Shown: positions 1 through 9,068, numbered from the stretch's first letter. The stretch is DNA of 64,000 nt from Thalassoglobus sp. JC818 (GCF_040717535.1 NZ_JBFEFI010000003.1:132001-196000); one strand, 5' to 3'. Translations and numbers: made by a program. Notes: generated by a model not told the origin, from the sequence alone.

Positions 1-314
1 CAGCCAATCTGACGGAGATCGAGACGATCATCCCGGCCGAGGGGGTTTACGCCTGCGTGGCGACCACGGACGATGGAGATTTCCCGGCCGCGGTGAGCGT
101 TGGCCGAAACCCGACTTTCTCAGGGGATGAGAAGAAGGTGGAAGCGCATTTGATCGGCTTCCAGAAGGACTTGTACTCCACGTTGCTGACGTTGAAGTTT
201 CTTGATCGACTGCGGGGGCAGGTGGCTTTCGAAGGGCGCGAACAACTCGAACAGCAGATTCGCAAAGATGTCGCTGCCACGAGTGAAGCGGTTCTCAAGT
301 TCCTCGAAAACTGA
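1..314 (+). CDS. ribF: Bifunctional riboflavin kinase/FAD synthetase, C-terminal fragment
   Basis: Only the last ~103 residues are in the window; the gene begins upstream of base 1. The frame is open from base 3 and ends with TGA at 312-314. The visible part matches the end of the riboflavin kinase domain: 'IPAEGVYA', then 'VGRNPTF', then 'VEAHL' and the 'F.KDLYS..L.LKFLDRLR' block, in the order expected for RibF proteins. In full-length enzymes this domain phosphorylates riboflavin to FMN, and the missing N-terminal half adenylates FMN to FAD. The identification is from family knowledge of these motifs. The next gene (378-1301) lies on the opposite strand and converges on it, so ribF ends its transcription unit here. 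Confidence 0.9.
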   Translation, partial: ANLTEIETIIPAEGVYACVATTDDGDFPAAVSVGRNPTFSGDEKKVEAHLIGFQKDLYSTLLTLKFLDRLRGQVAFEGREQLEQQIRKDVAATSEAVLKFLEN

Positions 315-377
315 TCGGTCGCGGCTGAGTCGAGCGTCTTTCCATCGCGGGCATCAATCTGAGTTTGAAAATCCCAT

Positions 378-1301
378 CTAACTTTCACCAGTGCAGTCGG
401 TGAATGTCTGGCTGAGTAGCAGGATCATTTCGAACCATTGAATGCGCCGAGCAGCGAGTTCAAGAGGAGTTCCCTGCAAGCGAGCAGTCTGTTCGCACAG
501 GTCAACGAATCCGTTCGGATTCCAGCCGGAACTCGTCAGTTTCACATTCCATTGGTCGGATTGCGAGTCGTCTGTGTTGTCGAAGACGTCGCAAGCGATC
601 TCTGCGAGTTGTGGAAAACATGGGTGCTCCCCGACACGCCGAAACCAATATTTGGAGTTGTGATAATCGGGCTCTCGACGATGCATAATCCCATGCCAGT
701 AATCACCTGCGACATGAACGCCGTCGCCCTGACAATGCTGTGATTCGACGTGACTCGGTTCGAGTTGATCATGGATCTGAAGCAATCCAGCCCGAATCGC
801 ATGTTCGTCCGGGGCAGAGATTACGCGCTCTGGTCGGAACGTTGAAATGCGACTTCGAAGCCAGGAAGGAAGTCGTCGGTGCGAGGGAGCCAGGTCCGGA
901 AGTTCCGGAGCCAAAAACTGATTGGAGAGAATTGTATCGCGAACGGCCAGCGATGAGTTGTCCGTCGCTAGATCTTCCCAGAGGTTCTGGCTTTCAATCA
1001 GCTGAGCCGATTCTTGCGGGACCAGAACGAATGCGGTGTTTGTGACTGGTCCGATGAGTGGTGCAAGTACGCGGGGAAGGCGGTGCCACGTCCACTCGCC
1101 TTCGGCTCCGATCGGGACGAGTGTGATTTCTTGTCGCTGGGTTGCTGATTCGAGGACCTCTGTCGGAATCGCTTCCGTGAGTTTCTGATGTTGTGAATGT
1201 CCCAGTATCCAGAACGAAACTGCTTCGGAGTCGGAAGGAGCCGATGCTGGGGCTCCGGTGATAGGATCGCAGGAGAGGAATTGGGGACGAGCAGTTGTCA
1301 T
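378..1301 (-). CDS. Hypothetical protein, 307 aa
   Basis: I do not recognise the family. No signal peptide or membrane segment is seen. The N-terminal ~150 residues look variable and acidic to neutral. The section from about residue 165 carries the most constrained-looking stretch, with many His, Trp and Tyr residues: 'CQGDGVHVAGDYWHG', 'REPDYHNSKYWFRR', 'HPCFP'. The density of His, Cys and Tyr suggests a folded, possibly metal-binding or catalytic, C-terminal domain, but this is inference. The frame is uninterrupted for 307 codons and has codon usage like its neighbours. It converges with ribF on its left and is followed upstream by the signalling gene at 1575-3365 on the same strand, separated by 273 bp without another gene. 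Confidence 0.75.
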   Translation of the reverse strand: MTTARPQFLSCDPITGAPASAPSDSEAVSFWILGHSQHQKLTEAIPTEVLESATQRQEITLVPIGAEGEWTWHRLPRVLAPLIGPVTNTAFVLVPQESAQLIESQNLWEDLATDNSSLAVRDTILSNQFLAPELPDLAPSHRRLPSWLRSRISTFRPERVISAPDEHAIRAGLLQIHDQLEPSHVESQHCQGDGVHVAGDYWHGIMHRREPDYHNSKYWFRRVGEHPCFPQLAEIACDVFDNTDDSQSDQWNVKLTSSGWNPNGFVDLCEQTARLQGTPLELAARRIQWFEMILLLSQTFTDCTGES

Positions 1302-1574
1302 CAGTCAATTTCCGATGGGGAGCAAACAGGTTCGTGGCATCAACTTCGAGGAGATGTCGGGTGATGAGTTGAGACGCTGGTCGAACGTGTTGAACGCTCA
1401 GGTTGCTCCCGGTGACTGTGAATCGAGCGGTCTTCGAAACACTTACGGTTCAGAGTAAACGAGAACGCCGATTAGACCATTTTCAGAGTTTGGCTGCACC
1501 CACATGATCGCATTCTGTGCGATGAAAGCTGCGAATGCTGAGGCAAATTCGCCATGACCGCCTTAATACCGTCA

Positions 1575-3365
1575 CTAAAGAGTGACTGAACCGGTCGAGT
1601 TCGAGATGGCATCCTCAATGGATTTGATCAACTGATCAACGATAAACGGCTTATAGAGCGTTTTTCGCATTCCCATTTCTCGGCATTTGACGAGTGTGTG
1701 CTCGCCGTCGTAGCCGAATCCGGTCATCAGCATGATTGGAAGATGTTCGTGAATCTCGCGCAGCGAGCGGAACATCTCGGAGCCCTTCATATCAGGCGGG
1801 CTTTTGTCAGCGATGACGACGTGATACGCGAAAGTTCGGACCATTCGGAGAGCTTCATCAGCAGTCCGAACCGCATCGACGGTCATGTCGTACTGCTCCA
1901 TGATTTCGTGAGCACTCTTGCGGACTTCGACGTCCATGTCGACCACAAGAACTCGCTTGCCAATCAGGTGCGGATGAGCGTTTCCGAGCTTCGGTGAGCG
2001 AACGCTCTCGGCATTGCAGTTCACGCTGTTGTCGCGGATGAGTTTGCGAATGTCTTGTGTGTGATTCAATATTCGCCGAATTCTGTCGCTGGTTTCGGAG
2101 TCGCCAGCGCTAAAGCGTTCGAACATCCAACATGTGTCGGAAAGGATTTCGTCGACAGGATCTGCGACTTCGCAAAGCATCCGCTTCGTGCTGGCTGCGA
2201 TCGACGTTTCTTTCTCGACTTCCAGCAACTCGAGTGTATTCAAAGCAATCGCAACTTCCCGACAAAACAGCTCGACAAAACGAAGGTCCGTCGCTGTGAA
2301 GGCTCCCGGTTGTGGGCTTTCCACGTTAAATGTTCCGAGAATCAAATCGTGCCGAATCAGAGGCACCGTCAGCGAGCTCTTGGCTCCAGCTGCTCCGGGA
2401 AGATAGAGCGGATCGTTTGTTGTGTCTTCGCACAGATAACTCTTGCCGGTCGAGGCGACGAAACCGGTAACTCCGTTACCTTGCGGGGAGGCCAGAAGTT
2501 CGCGAGTTGCTGCGGTCGGGTCCATTCCGAAATCAAGCAGCGGTTTCAGGTGACCGGTTTCCTGGTCGACGATCCGAATCTCGACGGTGTCGAACTCGAG
2601 GAGTTCCTGGGTGTAGTAGAGCAGTTTGGATTTGAGCAGCTCGACGCGTTCATGAGTCGACAGGTCGAGGACGTCTTCCCGATCAAGATCGCCGAGATCG
2701 AGCCCTGCCTGATGAACGGCGTCCAGCTTCTGCTGCTGAAGAACTTCGTCTGACGTTTCACGAAGAGTTGCCAGAAGCAGTTTCCCGCCCGAAGGGGAAT
2801 TTCCCGGGATGGGGGTGACTGTGAATTCAAAGAATGATTTCTCGTCGAGCCGGACGGTTGTTTTCGCTTGTTTCCCCGTCGCCATGACTGAATTGACCGG
2901 ACAGAAATCCGGTCCGACGATCTGTGCCTGACTCCACAAGTCGAATAACTTGGGGAGCGAGACTTCTCCGTTGACGGGGATGTTCAAGAGTCGATGGGCA
3001 GCCCGATTGGCCCAGACAATTTGCTCGTATTGATCGATCTTCAGGACGGCGTCGGGTAGTTGGGCCAGAAGCGAGGCGCAATCGATCGTCTCTGTGATGG
3101 AGTTCGAATGGCCTGGGACCAGACAATACTCGGGTGGATTCGGACCCGTCAGCCGACTGATTGCTTCAGCCACACTGTTTACCTCGGTCAGGCGGTAGTG
3201 CGAGAACAATCCCGGCGCTACCGAAGACATGGGGGACTCGCCATCGGAGAGAATCAGAAGTTCAGGTTGCTCGGACACGGATGCCCCAACTTCCATCGAA
3301 ACAGTCCACCCAAACGGTAATGCGATACGACAGGGAGCGTCGATCTCGAGAGATACGTCAATCAC
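1575..3365 (-). CDS. PAS-GAF-receiver signalling protein with degenerate kinase core
   Basis: A 596-residue cytoplasmic protein (GTG start at 3365). Segments in order: an unrecognised N-terminus (1-90), a PAS-like domain (about 96-205, 'DAVLKIDQYEQIVWANRAAHRLL'-type beginning), a GAF domain (about 245-385, with 'GVTGFVAS', 'SLTVPLI', 'LGTFNVES'), a helical segment (about 385-455), and a C-terminal receiver domain (467-590). The receiver keeps the acidic pair in 'VVDMD', the phosphoacceptor Asp520 ('VIADKSPPDM'), a Thr at about 548 and Lys572 ('YKPF'). The helical segment resembles a histidine-kinase dimerisation helix pair, but the usual His-Glu is replaced ('LCEVADPVDEIL') and there is no ATPase domain. 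It therefore probably senses a ligand and works as a response-regulator-type output or docking protein, not as a kinase. No partner kinase gene is adjacent. Confidence 0.85.
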   Translation of the reverse strand: MIDVSLEIDAPCRIALPFGWTVSMEVGASVSEQPELLILSDGESPMSSVAPGLFSHYRLTEVNSVAEAISRLTGPNPPEYCLVPGHSNSITETIDCASLLAQLPDAVLKIDQYEQIVWANRAAHRLLNIPVNGEVSLPKLFDLWSQAQIVGPDFCPVNSVMATGKQAKTTVRLDEKSFFEFTVTPIPGNSPSGGKLLLATLRETSDEVLQQQKLDAVHQAGLDLGDLDREDVLDLSTHERVELLKSKLLYYTQELLEFDTVEIRIVDQETGHLKPLLDFGMDPTAATRELLASPQGNGVTGFVASTGKSYLCEDTTNDPLYLPGAAGAKSSLTVPLIRHDLILGTFNVESPQPGAFTATDLRFVELFCREVAIALNTLELLEVEKETSIAASTKRMLCEVADPVDEILSDTCWMFERFSAGDSETSDRIRRILNHTQDIRKLIRDNSVNCNAESVRSPKLGNAHPHLIGKRVLVVDMDVEVRKSAHEIMEQYDMTVDAVRTADEALRMVRTFAYHVVIADKSPPDMKGSEMFRSLREIHEHLPIMLMTGFGYDGEHTLVKCREMGMRKTLYKPFIVDQLIKSIEDAISNSTGSVTL

Positions 3366-3510
3366 TCTCCTATCGGTTGTATCGGTCGATTCTGTTTGAG
3401 TCTAGACTGGTGACCACCGGAATCACTCCGAGTTTCAAAATATTCTAGAAATCAAATGAAGTTCATGAGAAATTTGGATCACGTTTTCCGTTCGGGAACG
3501 CACTCGAAAA

Positions 3511-4251
3511 TCACGCACAACGCGACTGATCAATAATTCGGCGTCGAGTACGTGTTGACAAGTCCTCACTTGCTCGTTGATCCCATGAAACCAGCTTCGA
3601 AATCGACTTGAGCAGACTCATGATCTCGGCTTTTGGAGAGTGAATGTCGCATACGCGATTGGGGACAATCATCTGGCAGGCAGCTCTCTCCAGCACTTCG
3701 CGAAGTTTGACCGACTCGCTGCTTTCAGCTGGATTGCGATCCTTGAGAAACTGCTCATAACGAGACGCATCGTGAATGAAATGTTCCGACCAGAATGTGT
3801 TCCCTCGAGCAGCCAGAAGTTGATCAGTCCAGGCGCTCAATCGTCGCTGGAGTTTGAGGATTTGAAGGTGGTCTGACTCGCTGAGATTCGTCCGAGCAGC
3901 GAGCATTGATTCTTCGACGACCTTCTTGAAAGCACCGAGCCAAAGCGGGTGGTCTCCATGTTCGATTCCCGGAAGCTCCAGCGAGTCAGCCGAGAGCATT
4001 TCAGAGCATGTCAGTCGAAGACAAAATTCCAAGACGAGCAGGTCTTCGCAGAGTCTTCGAGCTGTCTCGCTGTCAATCGCGGGAGAGCCGAGAGTCGCGT
4101 GGACGTTTTGATTCAGCTGCGTTGTCAACGAGTCAATCAAACTCGCCAGTTCGAGGCGGTCGACGAGATCGCTGGTCGACGGAGTGTTTGAAAGCTGCCG
4201 ACCTCGGTGAGCGAGTAGAACTGTAAAATCTGCAATCGTTCGGAGATTCAT
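3511..4251 (-). CDS. Hypothetical protein, ~246 aa, helical
   Basis: An uninterrupted frame for a mostly alpha-helical soluble protein; I do not recognise a family. The ATG at 4251 ('MNLRTIADF') was chosen over an in-frame TTG at 4278, because no ribosome-binding site precedes the TTG. The sequence is rich in Leu, Arg, Glu and Ser with regular heptad-like spacing ('LLVLEFCLRLTCSEML', 'ILKLQRRLSAWTDQLL'). It has no signal peptide or obvious catalytic motif. It is downstream of nothing on its own strand for more than 500 bp, so it should have its own promoter in the 4252-4804 gap. It could be a lineage-specific planctomycete protein. Confidence 0.65.
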   Translation of the reverse strand: MNLRTIADFTVLLAHRGRQLSNTPSTSDLVDRLELASLIDSLTTQLNQNVHATLGSPAIDSETARRLCEDLLVLEFCLRLTCSEMLSADSLELPGIEHGDHPLWLGAFKKVVEESMLAARTNLSESDHLQILKLQRRLSAWTDQLLAARGNTFWSEHFIHDASRYEQFLKDRNPAESSESVKLREVLERAACQMIVPNRVCDIHSPKAEIMSLLKSISKLVSWDQRASEDLSTRTRRRIIDQSRCA

Positions 4252-4804
4252 TGACGGAACTTCATATCGCTGGGGCAAATTGATGGATCGCCGCTTCGAA
4301 ACGTGTTCGATGCAATTTGCGGAAACGCAATCTTGATTCCGCTCGATGGAAAATGAGTTTTTCCTCCTCTGAGGAGGCTGGGAAGCTGATCGGGAATCTA
4401 CGCTATCTCCTTACGGGAAAACCCTTAGGGCAATTCGTGTAGATGTGAGCGATGACCGAATCGAAGAGGCTACCGCGTTGCAAAAAAGCATCGTGATGCT
4501 GTCACGCAACAGGTCTTTCGACAGCAATCCGGCTGAAGGATGCCGTTCGGCAAGCTTGGCGGAAACAGGGATGAACGTTTCGGCAAAATCGACAGATCGG
4601 CGGTCAAAGCGTTCGGCGGCCCTGTTTTGGGGTTTAGAAGCCGATGGCTGAATTGTTATCTTTCCGCTCCCCCGGATTTCCAATTGTCAGCAGCGAGGGC
4701 GACTCCTCCTGCGACATCAATTCCCGGATCACCCCCGGTCCTTGCGATCAAGACGATCGTGATTTCGAATGAATTCCTTTTCATCGCAACCGCAGGAAGT
4801 GGAG
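4252..4804. other. Intergenic region rich in small hairpins
   Basis: About 550 bp between divergent genes with no convincing coding frame. It contains several short perfect inverted repeats: TTGCG-GAAA-CGCAA at 4317-4330 and CCTCCTC-T-GAGGAGG at 4363-4377. It also has a GGG-AAAA-CCC element near 4405. The region must carry the promoters of the minus-strand gene ending at 3511 and of the small lipoprotein genes beginning at 4805. No riboswitch or structured RNA of a known class was recognised. Confidence 0.4.
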
Positions 4805-4933
4805 ATGAACAGAATCAAAACGATTGCTGCCGCGATCCTTATTGTGCTTCCCATGATCTCTTCGGGATGTCAGGCATTGCAGTCTGTTTCTATTTGGCCC
4901 GGGTCCACTGAGCTCCCTGCTCAGTCCGAATAG
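4805..4933 (+). CDS. Very small lipoprotein, 42 aa
   Basis: An ATG at 4805 preceded by a good ribosome-binding sequence (AGGAAGTGGAG at about 4794-4804) opens a 42-codon frame that ends with TAG at 4931-4933. The product has a textbook lipoprotein signal: a basic start ('MNRIKTIAAAIL'), a hydrophobic core, and the lipobox 'ISSGC' with Cys22. Only about 20 residues would remain after processing and lipidation. It sits 116 bp before a second lipoprotein gene on the same strand, so the two may form one unit. It resembles the tiny entericidin-like or lysis-type lipoproteins in size only; no homology is claimed. Confidence 0.6.
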   Translation: MNRIKTIAAAILIVLPMISSGCQALQSVSIWPGSTELPAQSE

Positions 4934-5049
4934 GGATCAAGCACTTGTTGAAACGGTCTTCGCGAATTCGCTCAAGCAAGGTCGACCAGGACCAGATCGA
5001 TCAATCCAATCGAGAACTCAGGCAAGTGCAACTTACGAGAGAAAGAGTC

Positions 5050-5403
5050 ATGAAGAGGTCGCTTTCAATTTGCCTGATCGCATGGGGAGCGATGTTCCTG
5101 TCTGGCTGTACCGTTGGGAACACGTGGTTTCAGATGAACAGCAATTCCCCGATGCCATTCTTTGGGTTCGATTTGCTTCCTCGTCGGTCAACCAGTGCCA
5201 AGTTTGATCCGTCTCAAGCCCATCTGGTCAAAGACTCTCAAAGCGACCGGGCTGCGACATCAACCGTTTCTCCGGGACTCGCTTCGAGCTCTCCGAATAA
5301 GGCGACGGGAGAGCTCCGATTGCGACGCATTTCGGATTTTCTCACTGGCAATCGCGAAGAAGAAATCGATCTGACTGGCCCGCAGTATCCGTTTGCTCCG
5401 TAG
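5050..5403 (+). CDS. Small lipoprotein with WFQMNS/FFGFDLLP motif, 117 aa
   Basis: The ATG at 5050 was chosen because it directly starts a lipoprotein signal ('MKRSLSICLIAWGAMFLSGC', lipobox LSGC) behind a GAGAAAG ribosome-binding sequence; an in-frame TTG at 4945 would add 35 unlikely residues. The mature protein begins 'CTVGNTWFQMNSNSPMPFF' and continues 'GFDLLPRR'. This Trp-Phe-Gln-Met-Asn-Ser ... Phe-Phe-Gly-Phe-Asp-Leu-Leu pattern is, from memory, a recurrent feature of small planctomycete lipoproteins of unknown function. The C-terminal half is Ser/Thr-rich and probably unstructured. It is 116 bp downstream of the 42-aa lipoprotein. The stop codon abuts a dispersed repeat hairpin (5401-5431). 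Confidence 0.8.
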   Translation: MKRSLSICLIAWGAMFLSGCTVGNTWFQMNSNSPMPFFGFDLLPRRSTSAKFDPSQAHLVKDSQSDRAATSTVSPGLASSSPNKATGELRLRRISDFLTGNREEEIDLTGPQYPFAP

Positions 5404-5431
5404 AGCAAGTTGCTCTTTCCTGTGCACTCGC
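5401..5431 (-). repeat. Dispersed GAGCAAC hairpin element, copy 1
   Basis: Read on the minus strand, this 31-bp segment is closely similar to 9127-9160 and 20368-20400. It has the order GCG-A-GTGCA, CAGGAAA, then GAGCAAC, TTGCTCT. It contains a perfect 6-bp stem AGAGCA/TGCTCT (5402-5416) with a 3-nt loop. The element starts at the last bases of the lipoprotein stop codon and is followed on the plus strand by T-rich sequence, so it may double as a weak transcription terminator. Confidence 0.55.
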
Positions 5432-5537
5432 TTGCACTGTTTCAGAAGTTAGAAGGCGATGCTTGCTCGTGCGAGATCGTGCACACAAAGTCAGAAAATG
5501 CTCCAGGTTTAGCTTTCTTCTCCTCAATGTTCAGTCA

Positions 5538-8015
5538 TCAGTTCGCAGAATCAGCTTCCATCCATGGATCAGCAGCAGGGATGAGTGTGTGATCCGCTGA
5601 GATTGTGTGCGGAAGCCAGATGACTGCGACCGGCTCTGCAGAAATGTCGCTTTTGCGAGGTTTGATCAAATACTCTTCGATTTGGATTTCTTCATCTGAA
5701 TACTCTTCGCGAATCTCGTCGAGTTGCTCGTTGAGTTCCGCTTCCAGGTCGTGAACATCCTGAAGCAGCTTGTCGACTTCAGCTTCAGCTCTTCGGATGT
5801 CTCCGCGTTGATTCGCAGCTCGCGATGCGGAGCGCATGCTTGTTCCAGCACGGGAGACGTTCGTGCTGCTGAATGTCTTTCGCCCGAACAATGCTCCCAG
5901 AATTGACGTTCCGATGGAGACCGCTGCAGAAACCGTCGCAGAATTGGCTTGCTCTTTTTCTTCTTCAACGCGGTGCTCGGCCTTTCGGACACGCTCTTGC
6001 AGCGTTTGCATCTTTGACTCGTATTTCTTGCGAAGCTTGGCGATTTCGAGGTCGCGTTTTTCTCGTGCAAGTTGGCGAATTTGAGCCCGAAAGTCACCTT
6101 CTCGGTCTTCTGGCCGGGAATACTTATCGAGATCGTCGCAGAAGAGAAGATGGAGACGTTGTTCTCGATACAGATACGTTTTGAAGGAAGCACTCCAGCT
6201 TCTGTAAGACGTTTTGCGACCACATGATTTCGGAGTACCGGTGTAACGCACTCCGTCAGCGACACGCGCGTCCTTTTCGAAGTCGTGACCTGAACTCAAC
6301 GTGCCGCTCGACCATGGATCACGTGGGACGGAAACGGTTTCGCTCAACGGAACAATACAACTGATGTCTCGCCAGCAATCGACGTTCGACTTCGAGTCGA
6401 CGTAGTGGACTGTTCCCTGCGCGAGCAAAGCGGGGGTGTAGACGATTTGTGCATCCCGAGAAACATCTCTTCGAACCGCAATGTGAAACTCTTTGATGTC
6501 AGGCGGAAGAATCGGCTTCAGTGTTTCGTACTTTGAGTCAACGACCTGCTCCGGGGTGATCTCTGTCTTCGCTGGCTCGGATTGATCTTCGGCTTGCTGT
6601 TCTTTGAACGGAGTCATCAGGTCGGAGATCTGTTTCCGGGTCATCGGACCACTCAGGTACGAAAGCACCCATCGAGTCTGCATCAGAACGGGATGGTCTT
6701 CGTGAACGTTGTTCAGCAGAAAGACGCGACTGCCGACGCCTGAGAGTGTCTGCTCGATTTTCTTTCTGTCGAAGAGAACGCCCGCAGAAGCGGAGGCTCC
6801 CTCGAGCCCGTCTAGAACGCGCTGCTGATCTCGTTGTGTTTGAAGTCGACCCAAGAACCACGTTCCCGCGTTGGAGAGGGCTTTGTAATCGAGGTCGACA
6901 GGATTCTGCGTCGAGAGGATCAATCCCAGCCCGAATGCTCGAGCTTGTTTCAGAAGCGTCAGCATCGGAATTTTGGACGGCGGATTCGCTGTTGGAGGGA
7001 GGTATCCGAAGACTTCGTCCATGTAGAGAATGGCGCGCAGGCTCGATGTTCCCGGTTGGGCCCGCATCCAGGAAACGAGTTCGTTCAACAGCAACGTAAC
7101 GAAGAACATCCTTTCTTGATCGTTAAGGTGAGCGATCGACAAAATCGCGAGCCGAGGTTTGCCTTCGTCGTTGTACAAGAGATTCTGAATGTTCATCGGT
7201 TCGCCGTGTGTCCAGGCAGCGAATGATGGAGAGGCCAGAATGTTGTTGATTGTCATCGCCAGTTGCAGACGATCTTTCGCAGGGAAAATAGTCTCGAGAT
7301 CCATGACCCCGATTTTGTCGAACGGAGGTTTTTGAATCTCACCGATCAGAGCCGGCAGATTGAGGTTTCGTCCCTGTCGCCACGCAGAGTCGAGAATGTT
7401 CGACAGCAGAATGTGTTCTCGGCTTTGAATTGGATCGGCATCGACACCCAGCAGTGTCAGCAGTCCAGAAACCGCATTTGAGACGCGCTCCCGCATAACG
7501 TCCTTACTGTCTCGGACTTGTTCTGGCGGAGCGTCGAAGGACTTGAGAACCGAGATGGGAATTCCAGCATCACTTCCGGGAGTAAAGATCGCGACCTCGG
7601 CCGCATCGCGCAGCTTCTGAATTCGCTCGGGTTGTTGATCCCAATCCGCGAGTCCAGATTTCCATTGCTCCGCTTTGTCGGCAGCATATTCTTCAGGTGT
7701 TCTTCCAGCTCGGCTGGCCGCATCCTTATCGATCCAGGGAAGAAAGTCTTCGGCGGCGAGTTTCGGAAAGTTGAGCAACAGATTCCCCATGTCTCCTTTC
7801 GGATCGATGATCAACGCGGGGATTCCATCAATGGCTGCCTCTTCGAGCAGCGTTACTCCGAGTCCGGTTTTTCCGCTTCCGGTCATTCCGACGATGACAG
7901 CATGCGTCGTGAGATCTTTGGCGTCGTACATGACGAAGTCGGGCTGTAACGACGATGATTCGAGGTCGTATTCCCGACCGAGATAAAACGCTCCAAGCTT
8001 CTCGTAGTCAAACAT
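5538..8015 (-). CDS. HerA-type ATP-binding protein, 825 aa
   Basis: A large P-loop ATPase of the HerA/FtsK group (DUF853/DUF87-like). The N-terminus reads 'FYLGREYDLES' and leads to a Walker A motif 'GMTGSGKTG' at residues 43-51. 'LIIDPKGDMGNLL' follows, and the Walker B strand 'ILYMDEVFGYLP' lies near residue 330. 'LILSTQNPVDLDYKALSN' is the sensor-like segment typical of this group. The last ~300 residues are different: a long charged coiled coil with a short Ala/Ser/Gly stretch containing 'GTSILGALFGRK', which may contact membrane. HerA relatives pump or unwind DNA or act in conflict systems; what this one does is not known. No nuclease such as NurA is adjacent. It is transcribed away from a 501-bp upstream gap. 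Confidence 0.85.
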   Translation of the reverse strand: MFDYEKLGAFYLGREYDLESSSLQPDFVMYDAKDLTTHAVIVGMTGSGKTGLGVTLLEEAAIDGIPALIIDPKGDMGNLLLNFPKLAAEDFLPWIDKDAASRAGRTPEEYAADKAEQWKSGLADWDQQPERIQKLRDAAEVAIFTPGSDAGIPISVLKSFDAPPEQVRDSKDVMRERVSNAVSGLLTLLGVDADPIQSREHILLSNILDSAWRQGRNLNLPALIGEIQKPPFDKIGVMDLETIFPAKDRLQLAMTINNILASPSFAAWTHGEPMNIQNLLYNDEGKPRLAILSIAHLNDQERMFFVTLLLNELVSWMRAQPGTSSLRAILYMDEVFGYLPPTANPPSKIPMLTLLKQARAFGLGLILSTQNPVDLDYKALSNAGTWFLGRLQTQRDQQRVLDGLEGASASAGVLFDRKKIEQTLSGVGSRVFLLNNVHEDHPVLMQTRWVLSYLSGPMTRKQISDLMTPFKEQQAEDQSEPAKTEITPEQVVDSKYETLKPILPPDIKEFHIAVRRDVSRDAQIVYTPALLAQGTVHYVDSKSNVDCWRDISCIVPLSETVSVPRDPWSSGTLSSGHDFEKDARVADGVRYTGTPKSCGRKTSYRSWSASFKTYLYREQRLHLLFCDDLDKYSRPEDREGDFRAQIRQLAREKRDLEIAKLRKKYESKMQTLQERVRKAEHRVEEEKEQANSATVSAAVSIGTSILGALFGRKTFSSTNVSRAGTSMRSASRAANQRGDIRRAEAEVDKLLQDVHDLEAELNEQLDEIREEYSDEEIQIEEYLIKPRKSDISAEPVAVIWLPHTISADHTLIPAADPWMEADSAN

Positions 8016-8516
8016 GTCAAATGTCTTTCGTCGCTGCGGAAACTAATCGGCGATCTGGGTTTGTCGCTCTACACTTGCGAAGTGACGCAAGGATGCAGAT
8101 GAGATAACGGCCGACGGATTGTCTGTTAGGATCGGAATGAGGTGCCTGACTTGCGAAACCGTAGCGAAGTGCGCCACTTCGAGACAAGATTGCGATCATT
8201 GAGAACTGTTCGAAAGTCTGTTTCCCGAATGGCTTTGCTTCAGTTGAGCGGTGGGAGAACGACTGTTCGAAGGAACCGATGTGTCAGTCAGAACGGAATC
8301 GAATCGTGAAATGCTTCTAATCGGCAATGCACGCATTGTCCGCGCGCAATTGTCCGCACTTTCGGCGCACGATGACTTGATGAAACCGAACCCCGGCCAA
8401 CTTCGTTAAATCGATGGGACGACGCTTCGTAAACTCTCGATAGACAAGACCATCAGGACACGGAGAAGGACCAGGGAAATACTCTTAGTGGGTCTCGAAA
8501 TCGGCACGGTTGGAAA
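8016..8516. other. Divergent intergenic region, no gene seen
   Basis: About 500 bp between the divergent HerA-like gene and the plus-strand gene at 8517. No frame with credible ribosome-binding site and codon usage was found on either strand, and no tRNA or known RNA family was recognised. It presumably holds the promoters of both flanking genes. Confidence 0.4.
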
Positions 8517-9068
8517 ATGTTGATCGCTATCACGCATGGCGACAGCGGCCTGAGTTTGGCAGGAGATCCTGGGTTGAGTCGTTCTTATTTGGCAGTTCGG
8601 CATCTGTTGAGACAGTTGGAACTAAAGAAAAACTCGGAAAAGCGAAAAGCCATCGTTCCGCATTGGTTTGGAGGATTTGTCGATCAGGTATCGGAACTCT
8701 TTGAACCGTTCAGTGGTGTTGCTCGTGTTGGATACGAGTGCACTCAAGCTGAATCGGGGTGGGAAGTCTCCATGTTCTTAGGTCAGAACGAAACAGTTGG
8801 AGGAGCTGACGATGGACAACTTCAAGCTGTCAACTTTCGCTTCAACCTGAAGTGTCTCTCCGATTGTTTTGATTCTGTGGAAAGCATCCATTGGAATGCT
8901 TTTCCTCGACAAGATTTAATGACGGCTGATTCCGTCGATCTTTCGTTTTTGACCGTGATCGGCGAGGTTCAATCTTCGGTGGTTAAGCTGCAATTGCACG
9001 CCTCTCCACCGATGGCTGTCGGTCCAGCGATGAGGCATTATCCCGACGGACGTGTGGAACTCGTTTAG
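8517..9068 (+). CDS. Hypothetical protein, 183 aa
   Basis: An intact frame without a recognised domain. The product starts 'MLIAITHGDSGLSLAGDPGLS', is soluble with no signal peptide, and has no cofactor motif I can name. Codon usage is similar to neighbouring genes and no competing long frame overlaps it, which supports it being real. The ribosome-binding site before the ATG is weak (TTGGA). It is followed by a copy of the dispersed hairpin element and then by a strong terminator at 9216-9261, so it is transcribed alone. Confidence 0.6.
   Translation: MLIAITHGDSGLSLAGDPGLSRSYLAVRHLLRQLELKKNSEKRKAIVPHWFGGFVDQVSELFEPFSGVARVGYECTQAESGWEVSMFLGQNETVGGADDGQLQAVNFRFNLKCLSDCFDSVESIHWNAFPRQDLMTADSVDLSFLTVIGEVQSSVVKLQLHASPPMAVGPAMRHYPDGRVELV

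Noticed and set aside
2055-2753. A 232-codon frame opposite the GAF region of the PAS-GAF-receiver gene
   Set aside because: Antisense shadow; the GAF domain on the minus strand is clear.
4644-4772. A 42-codon plus-strand frame in the gap before the small lipoprotein gene
   Set aside because: No ribosome-binding site and no signal or domain pattern; probably chance.
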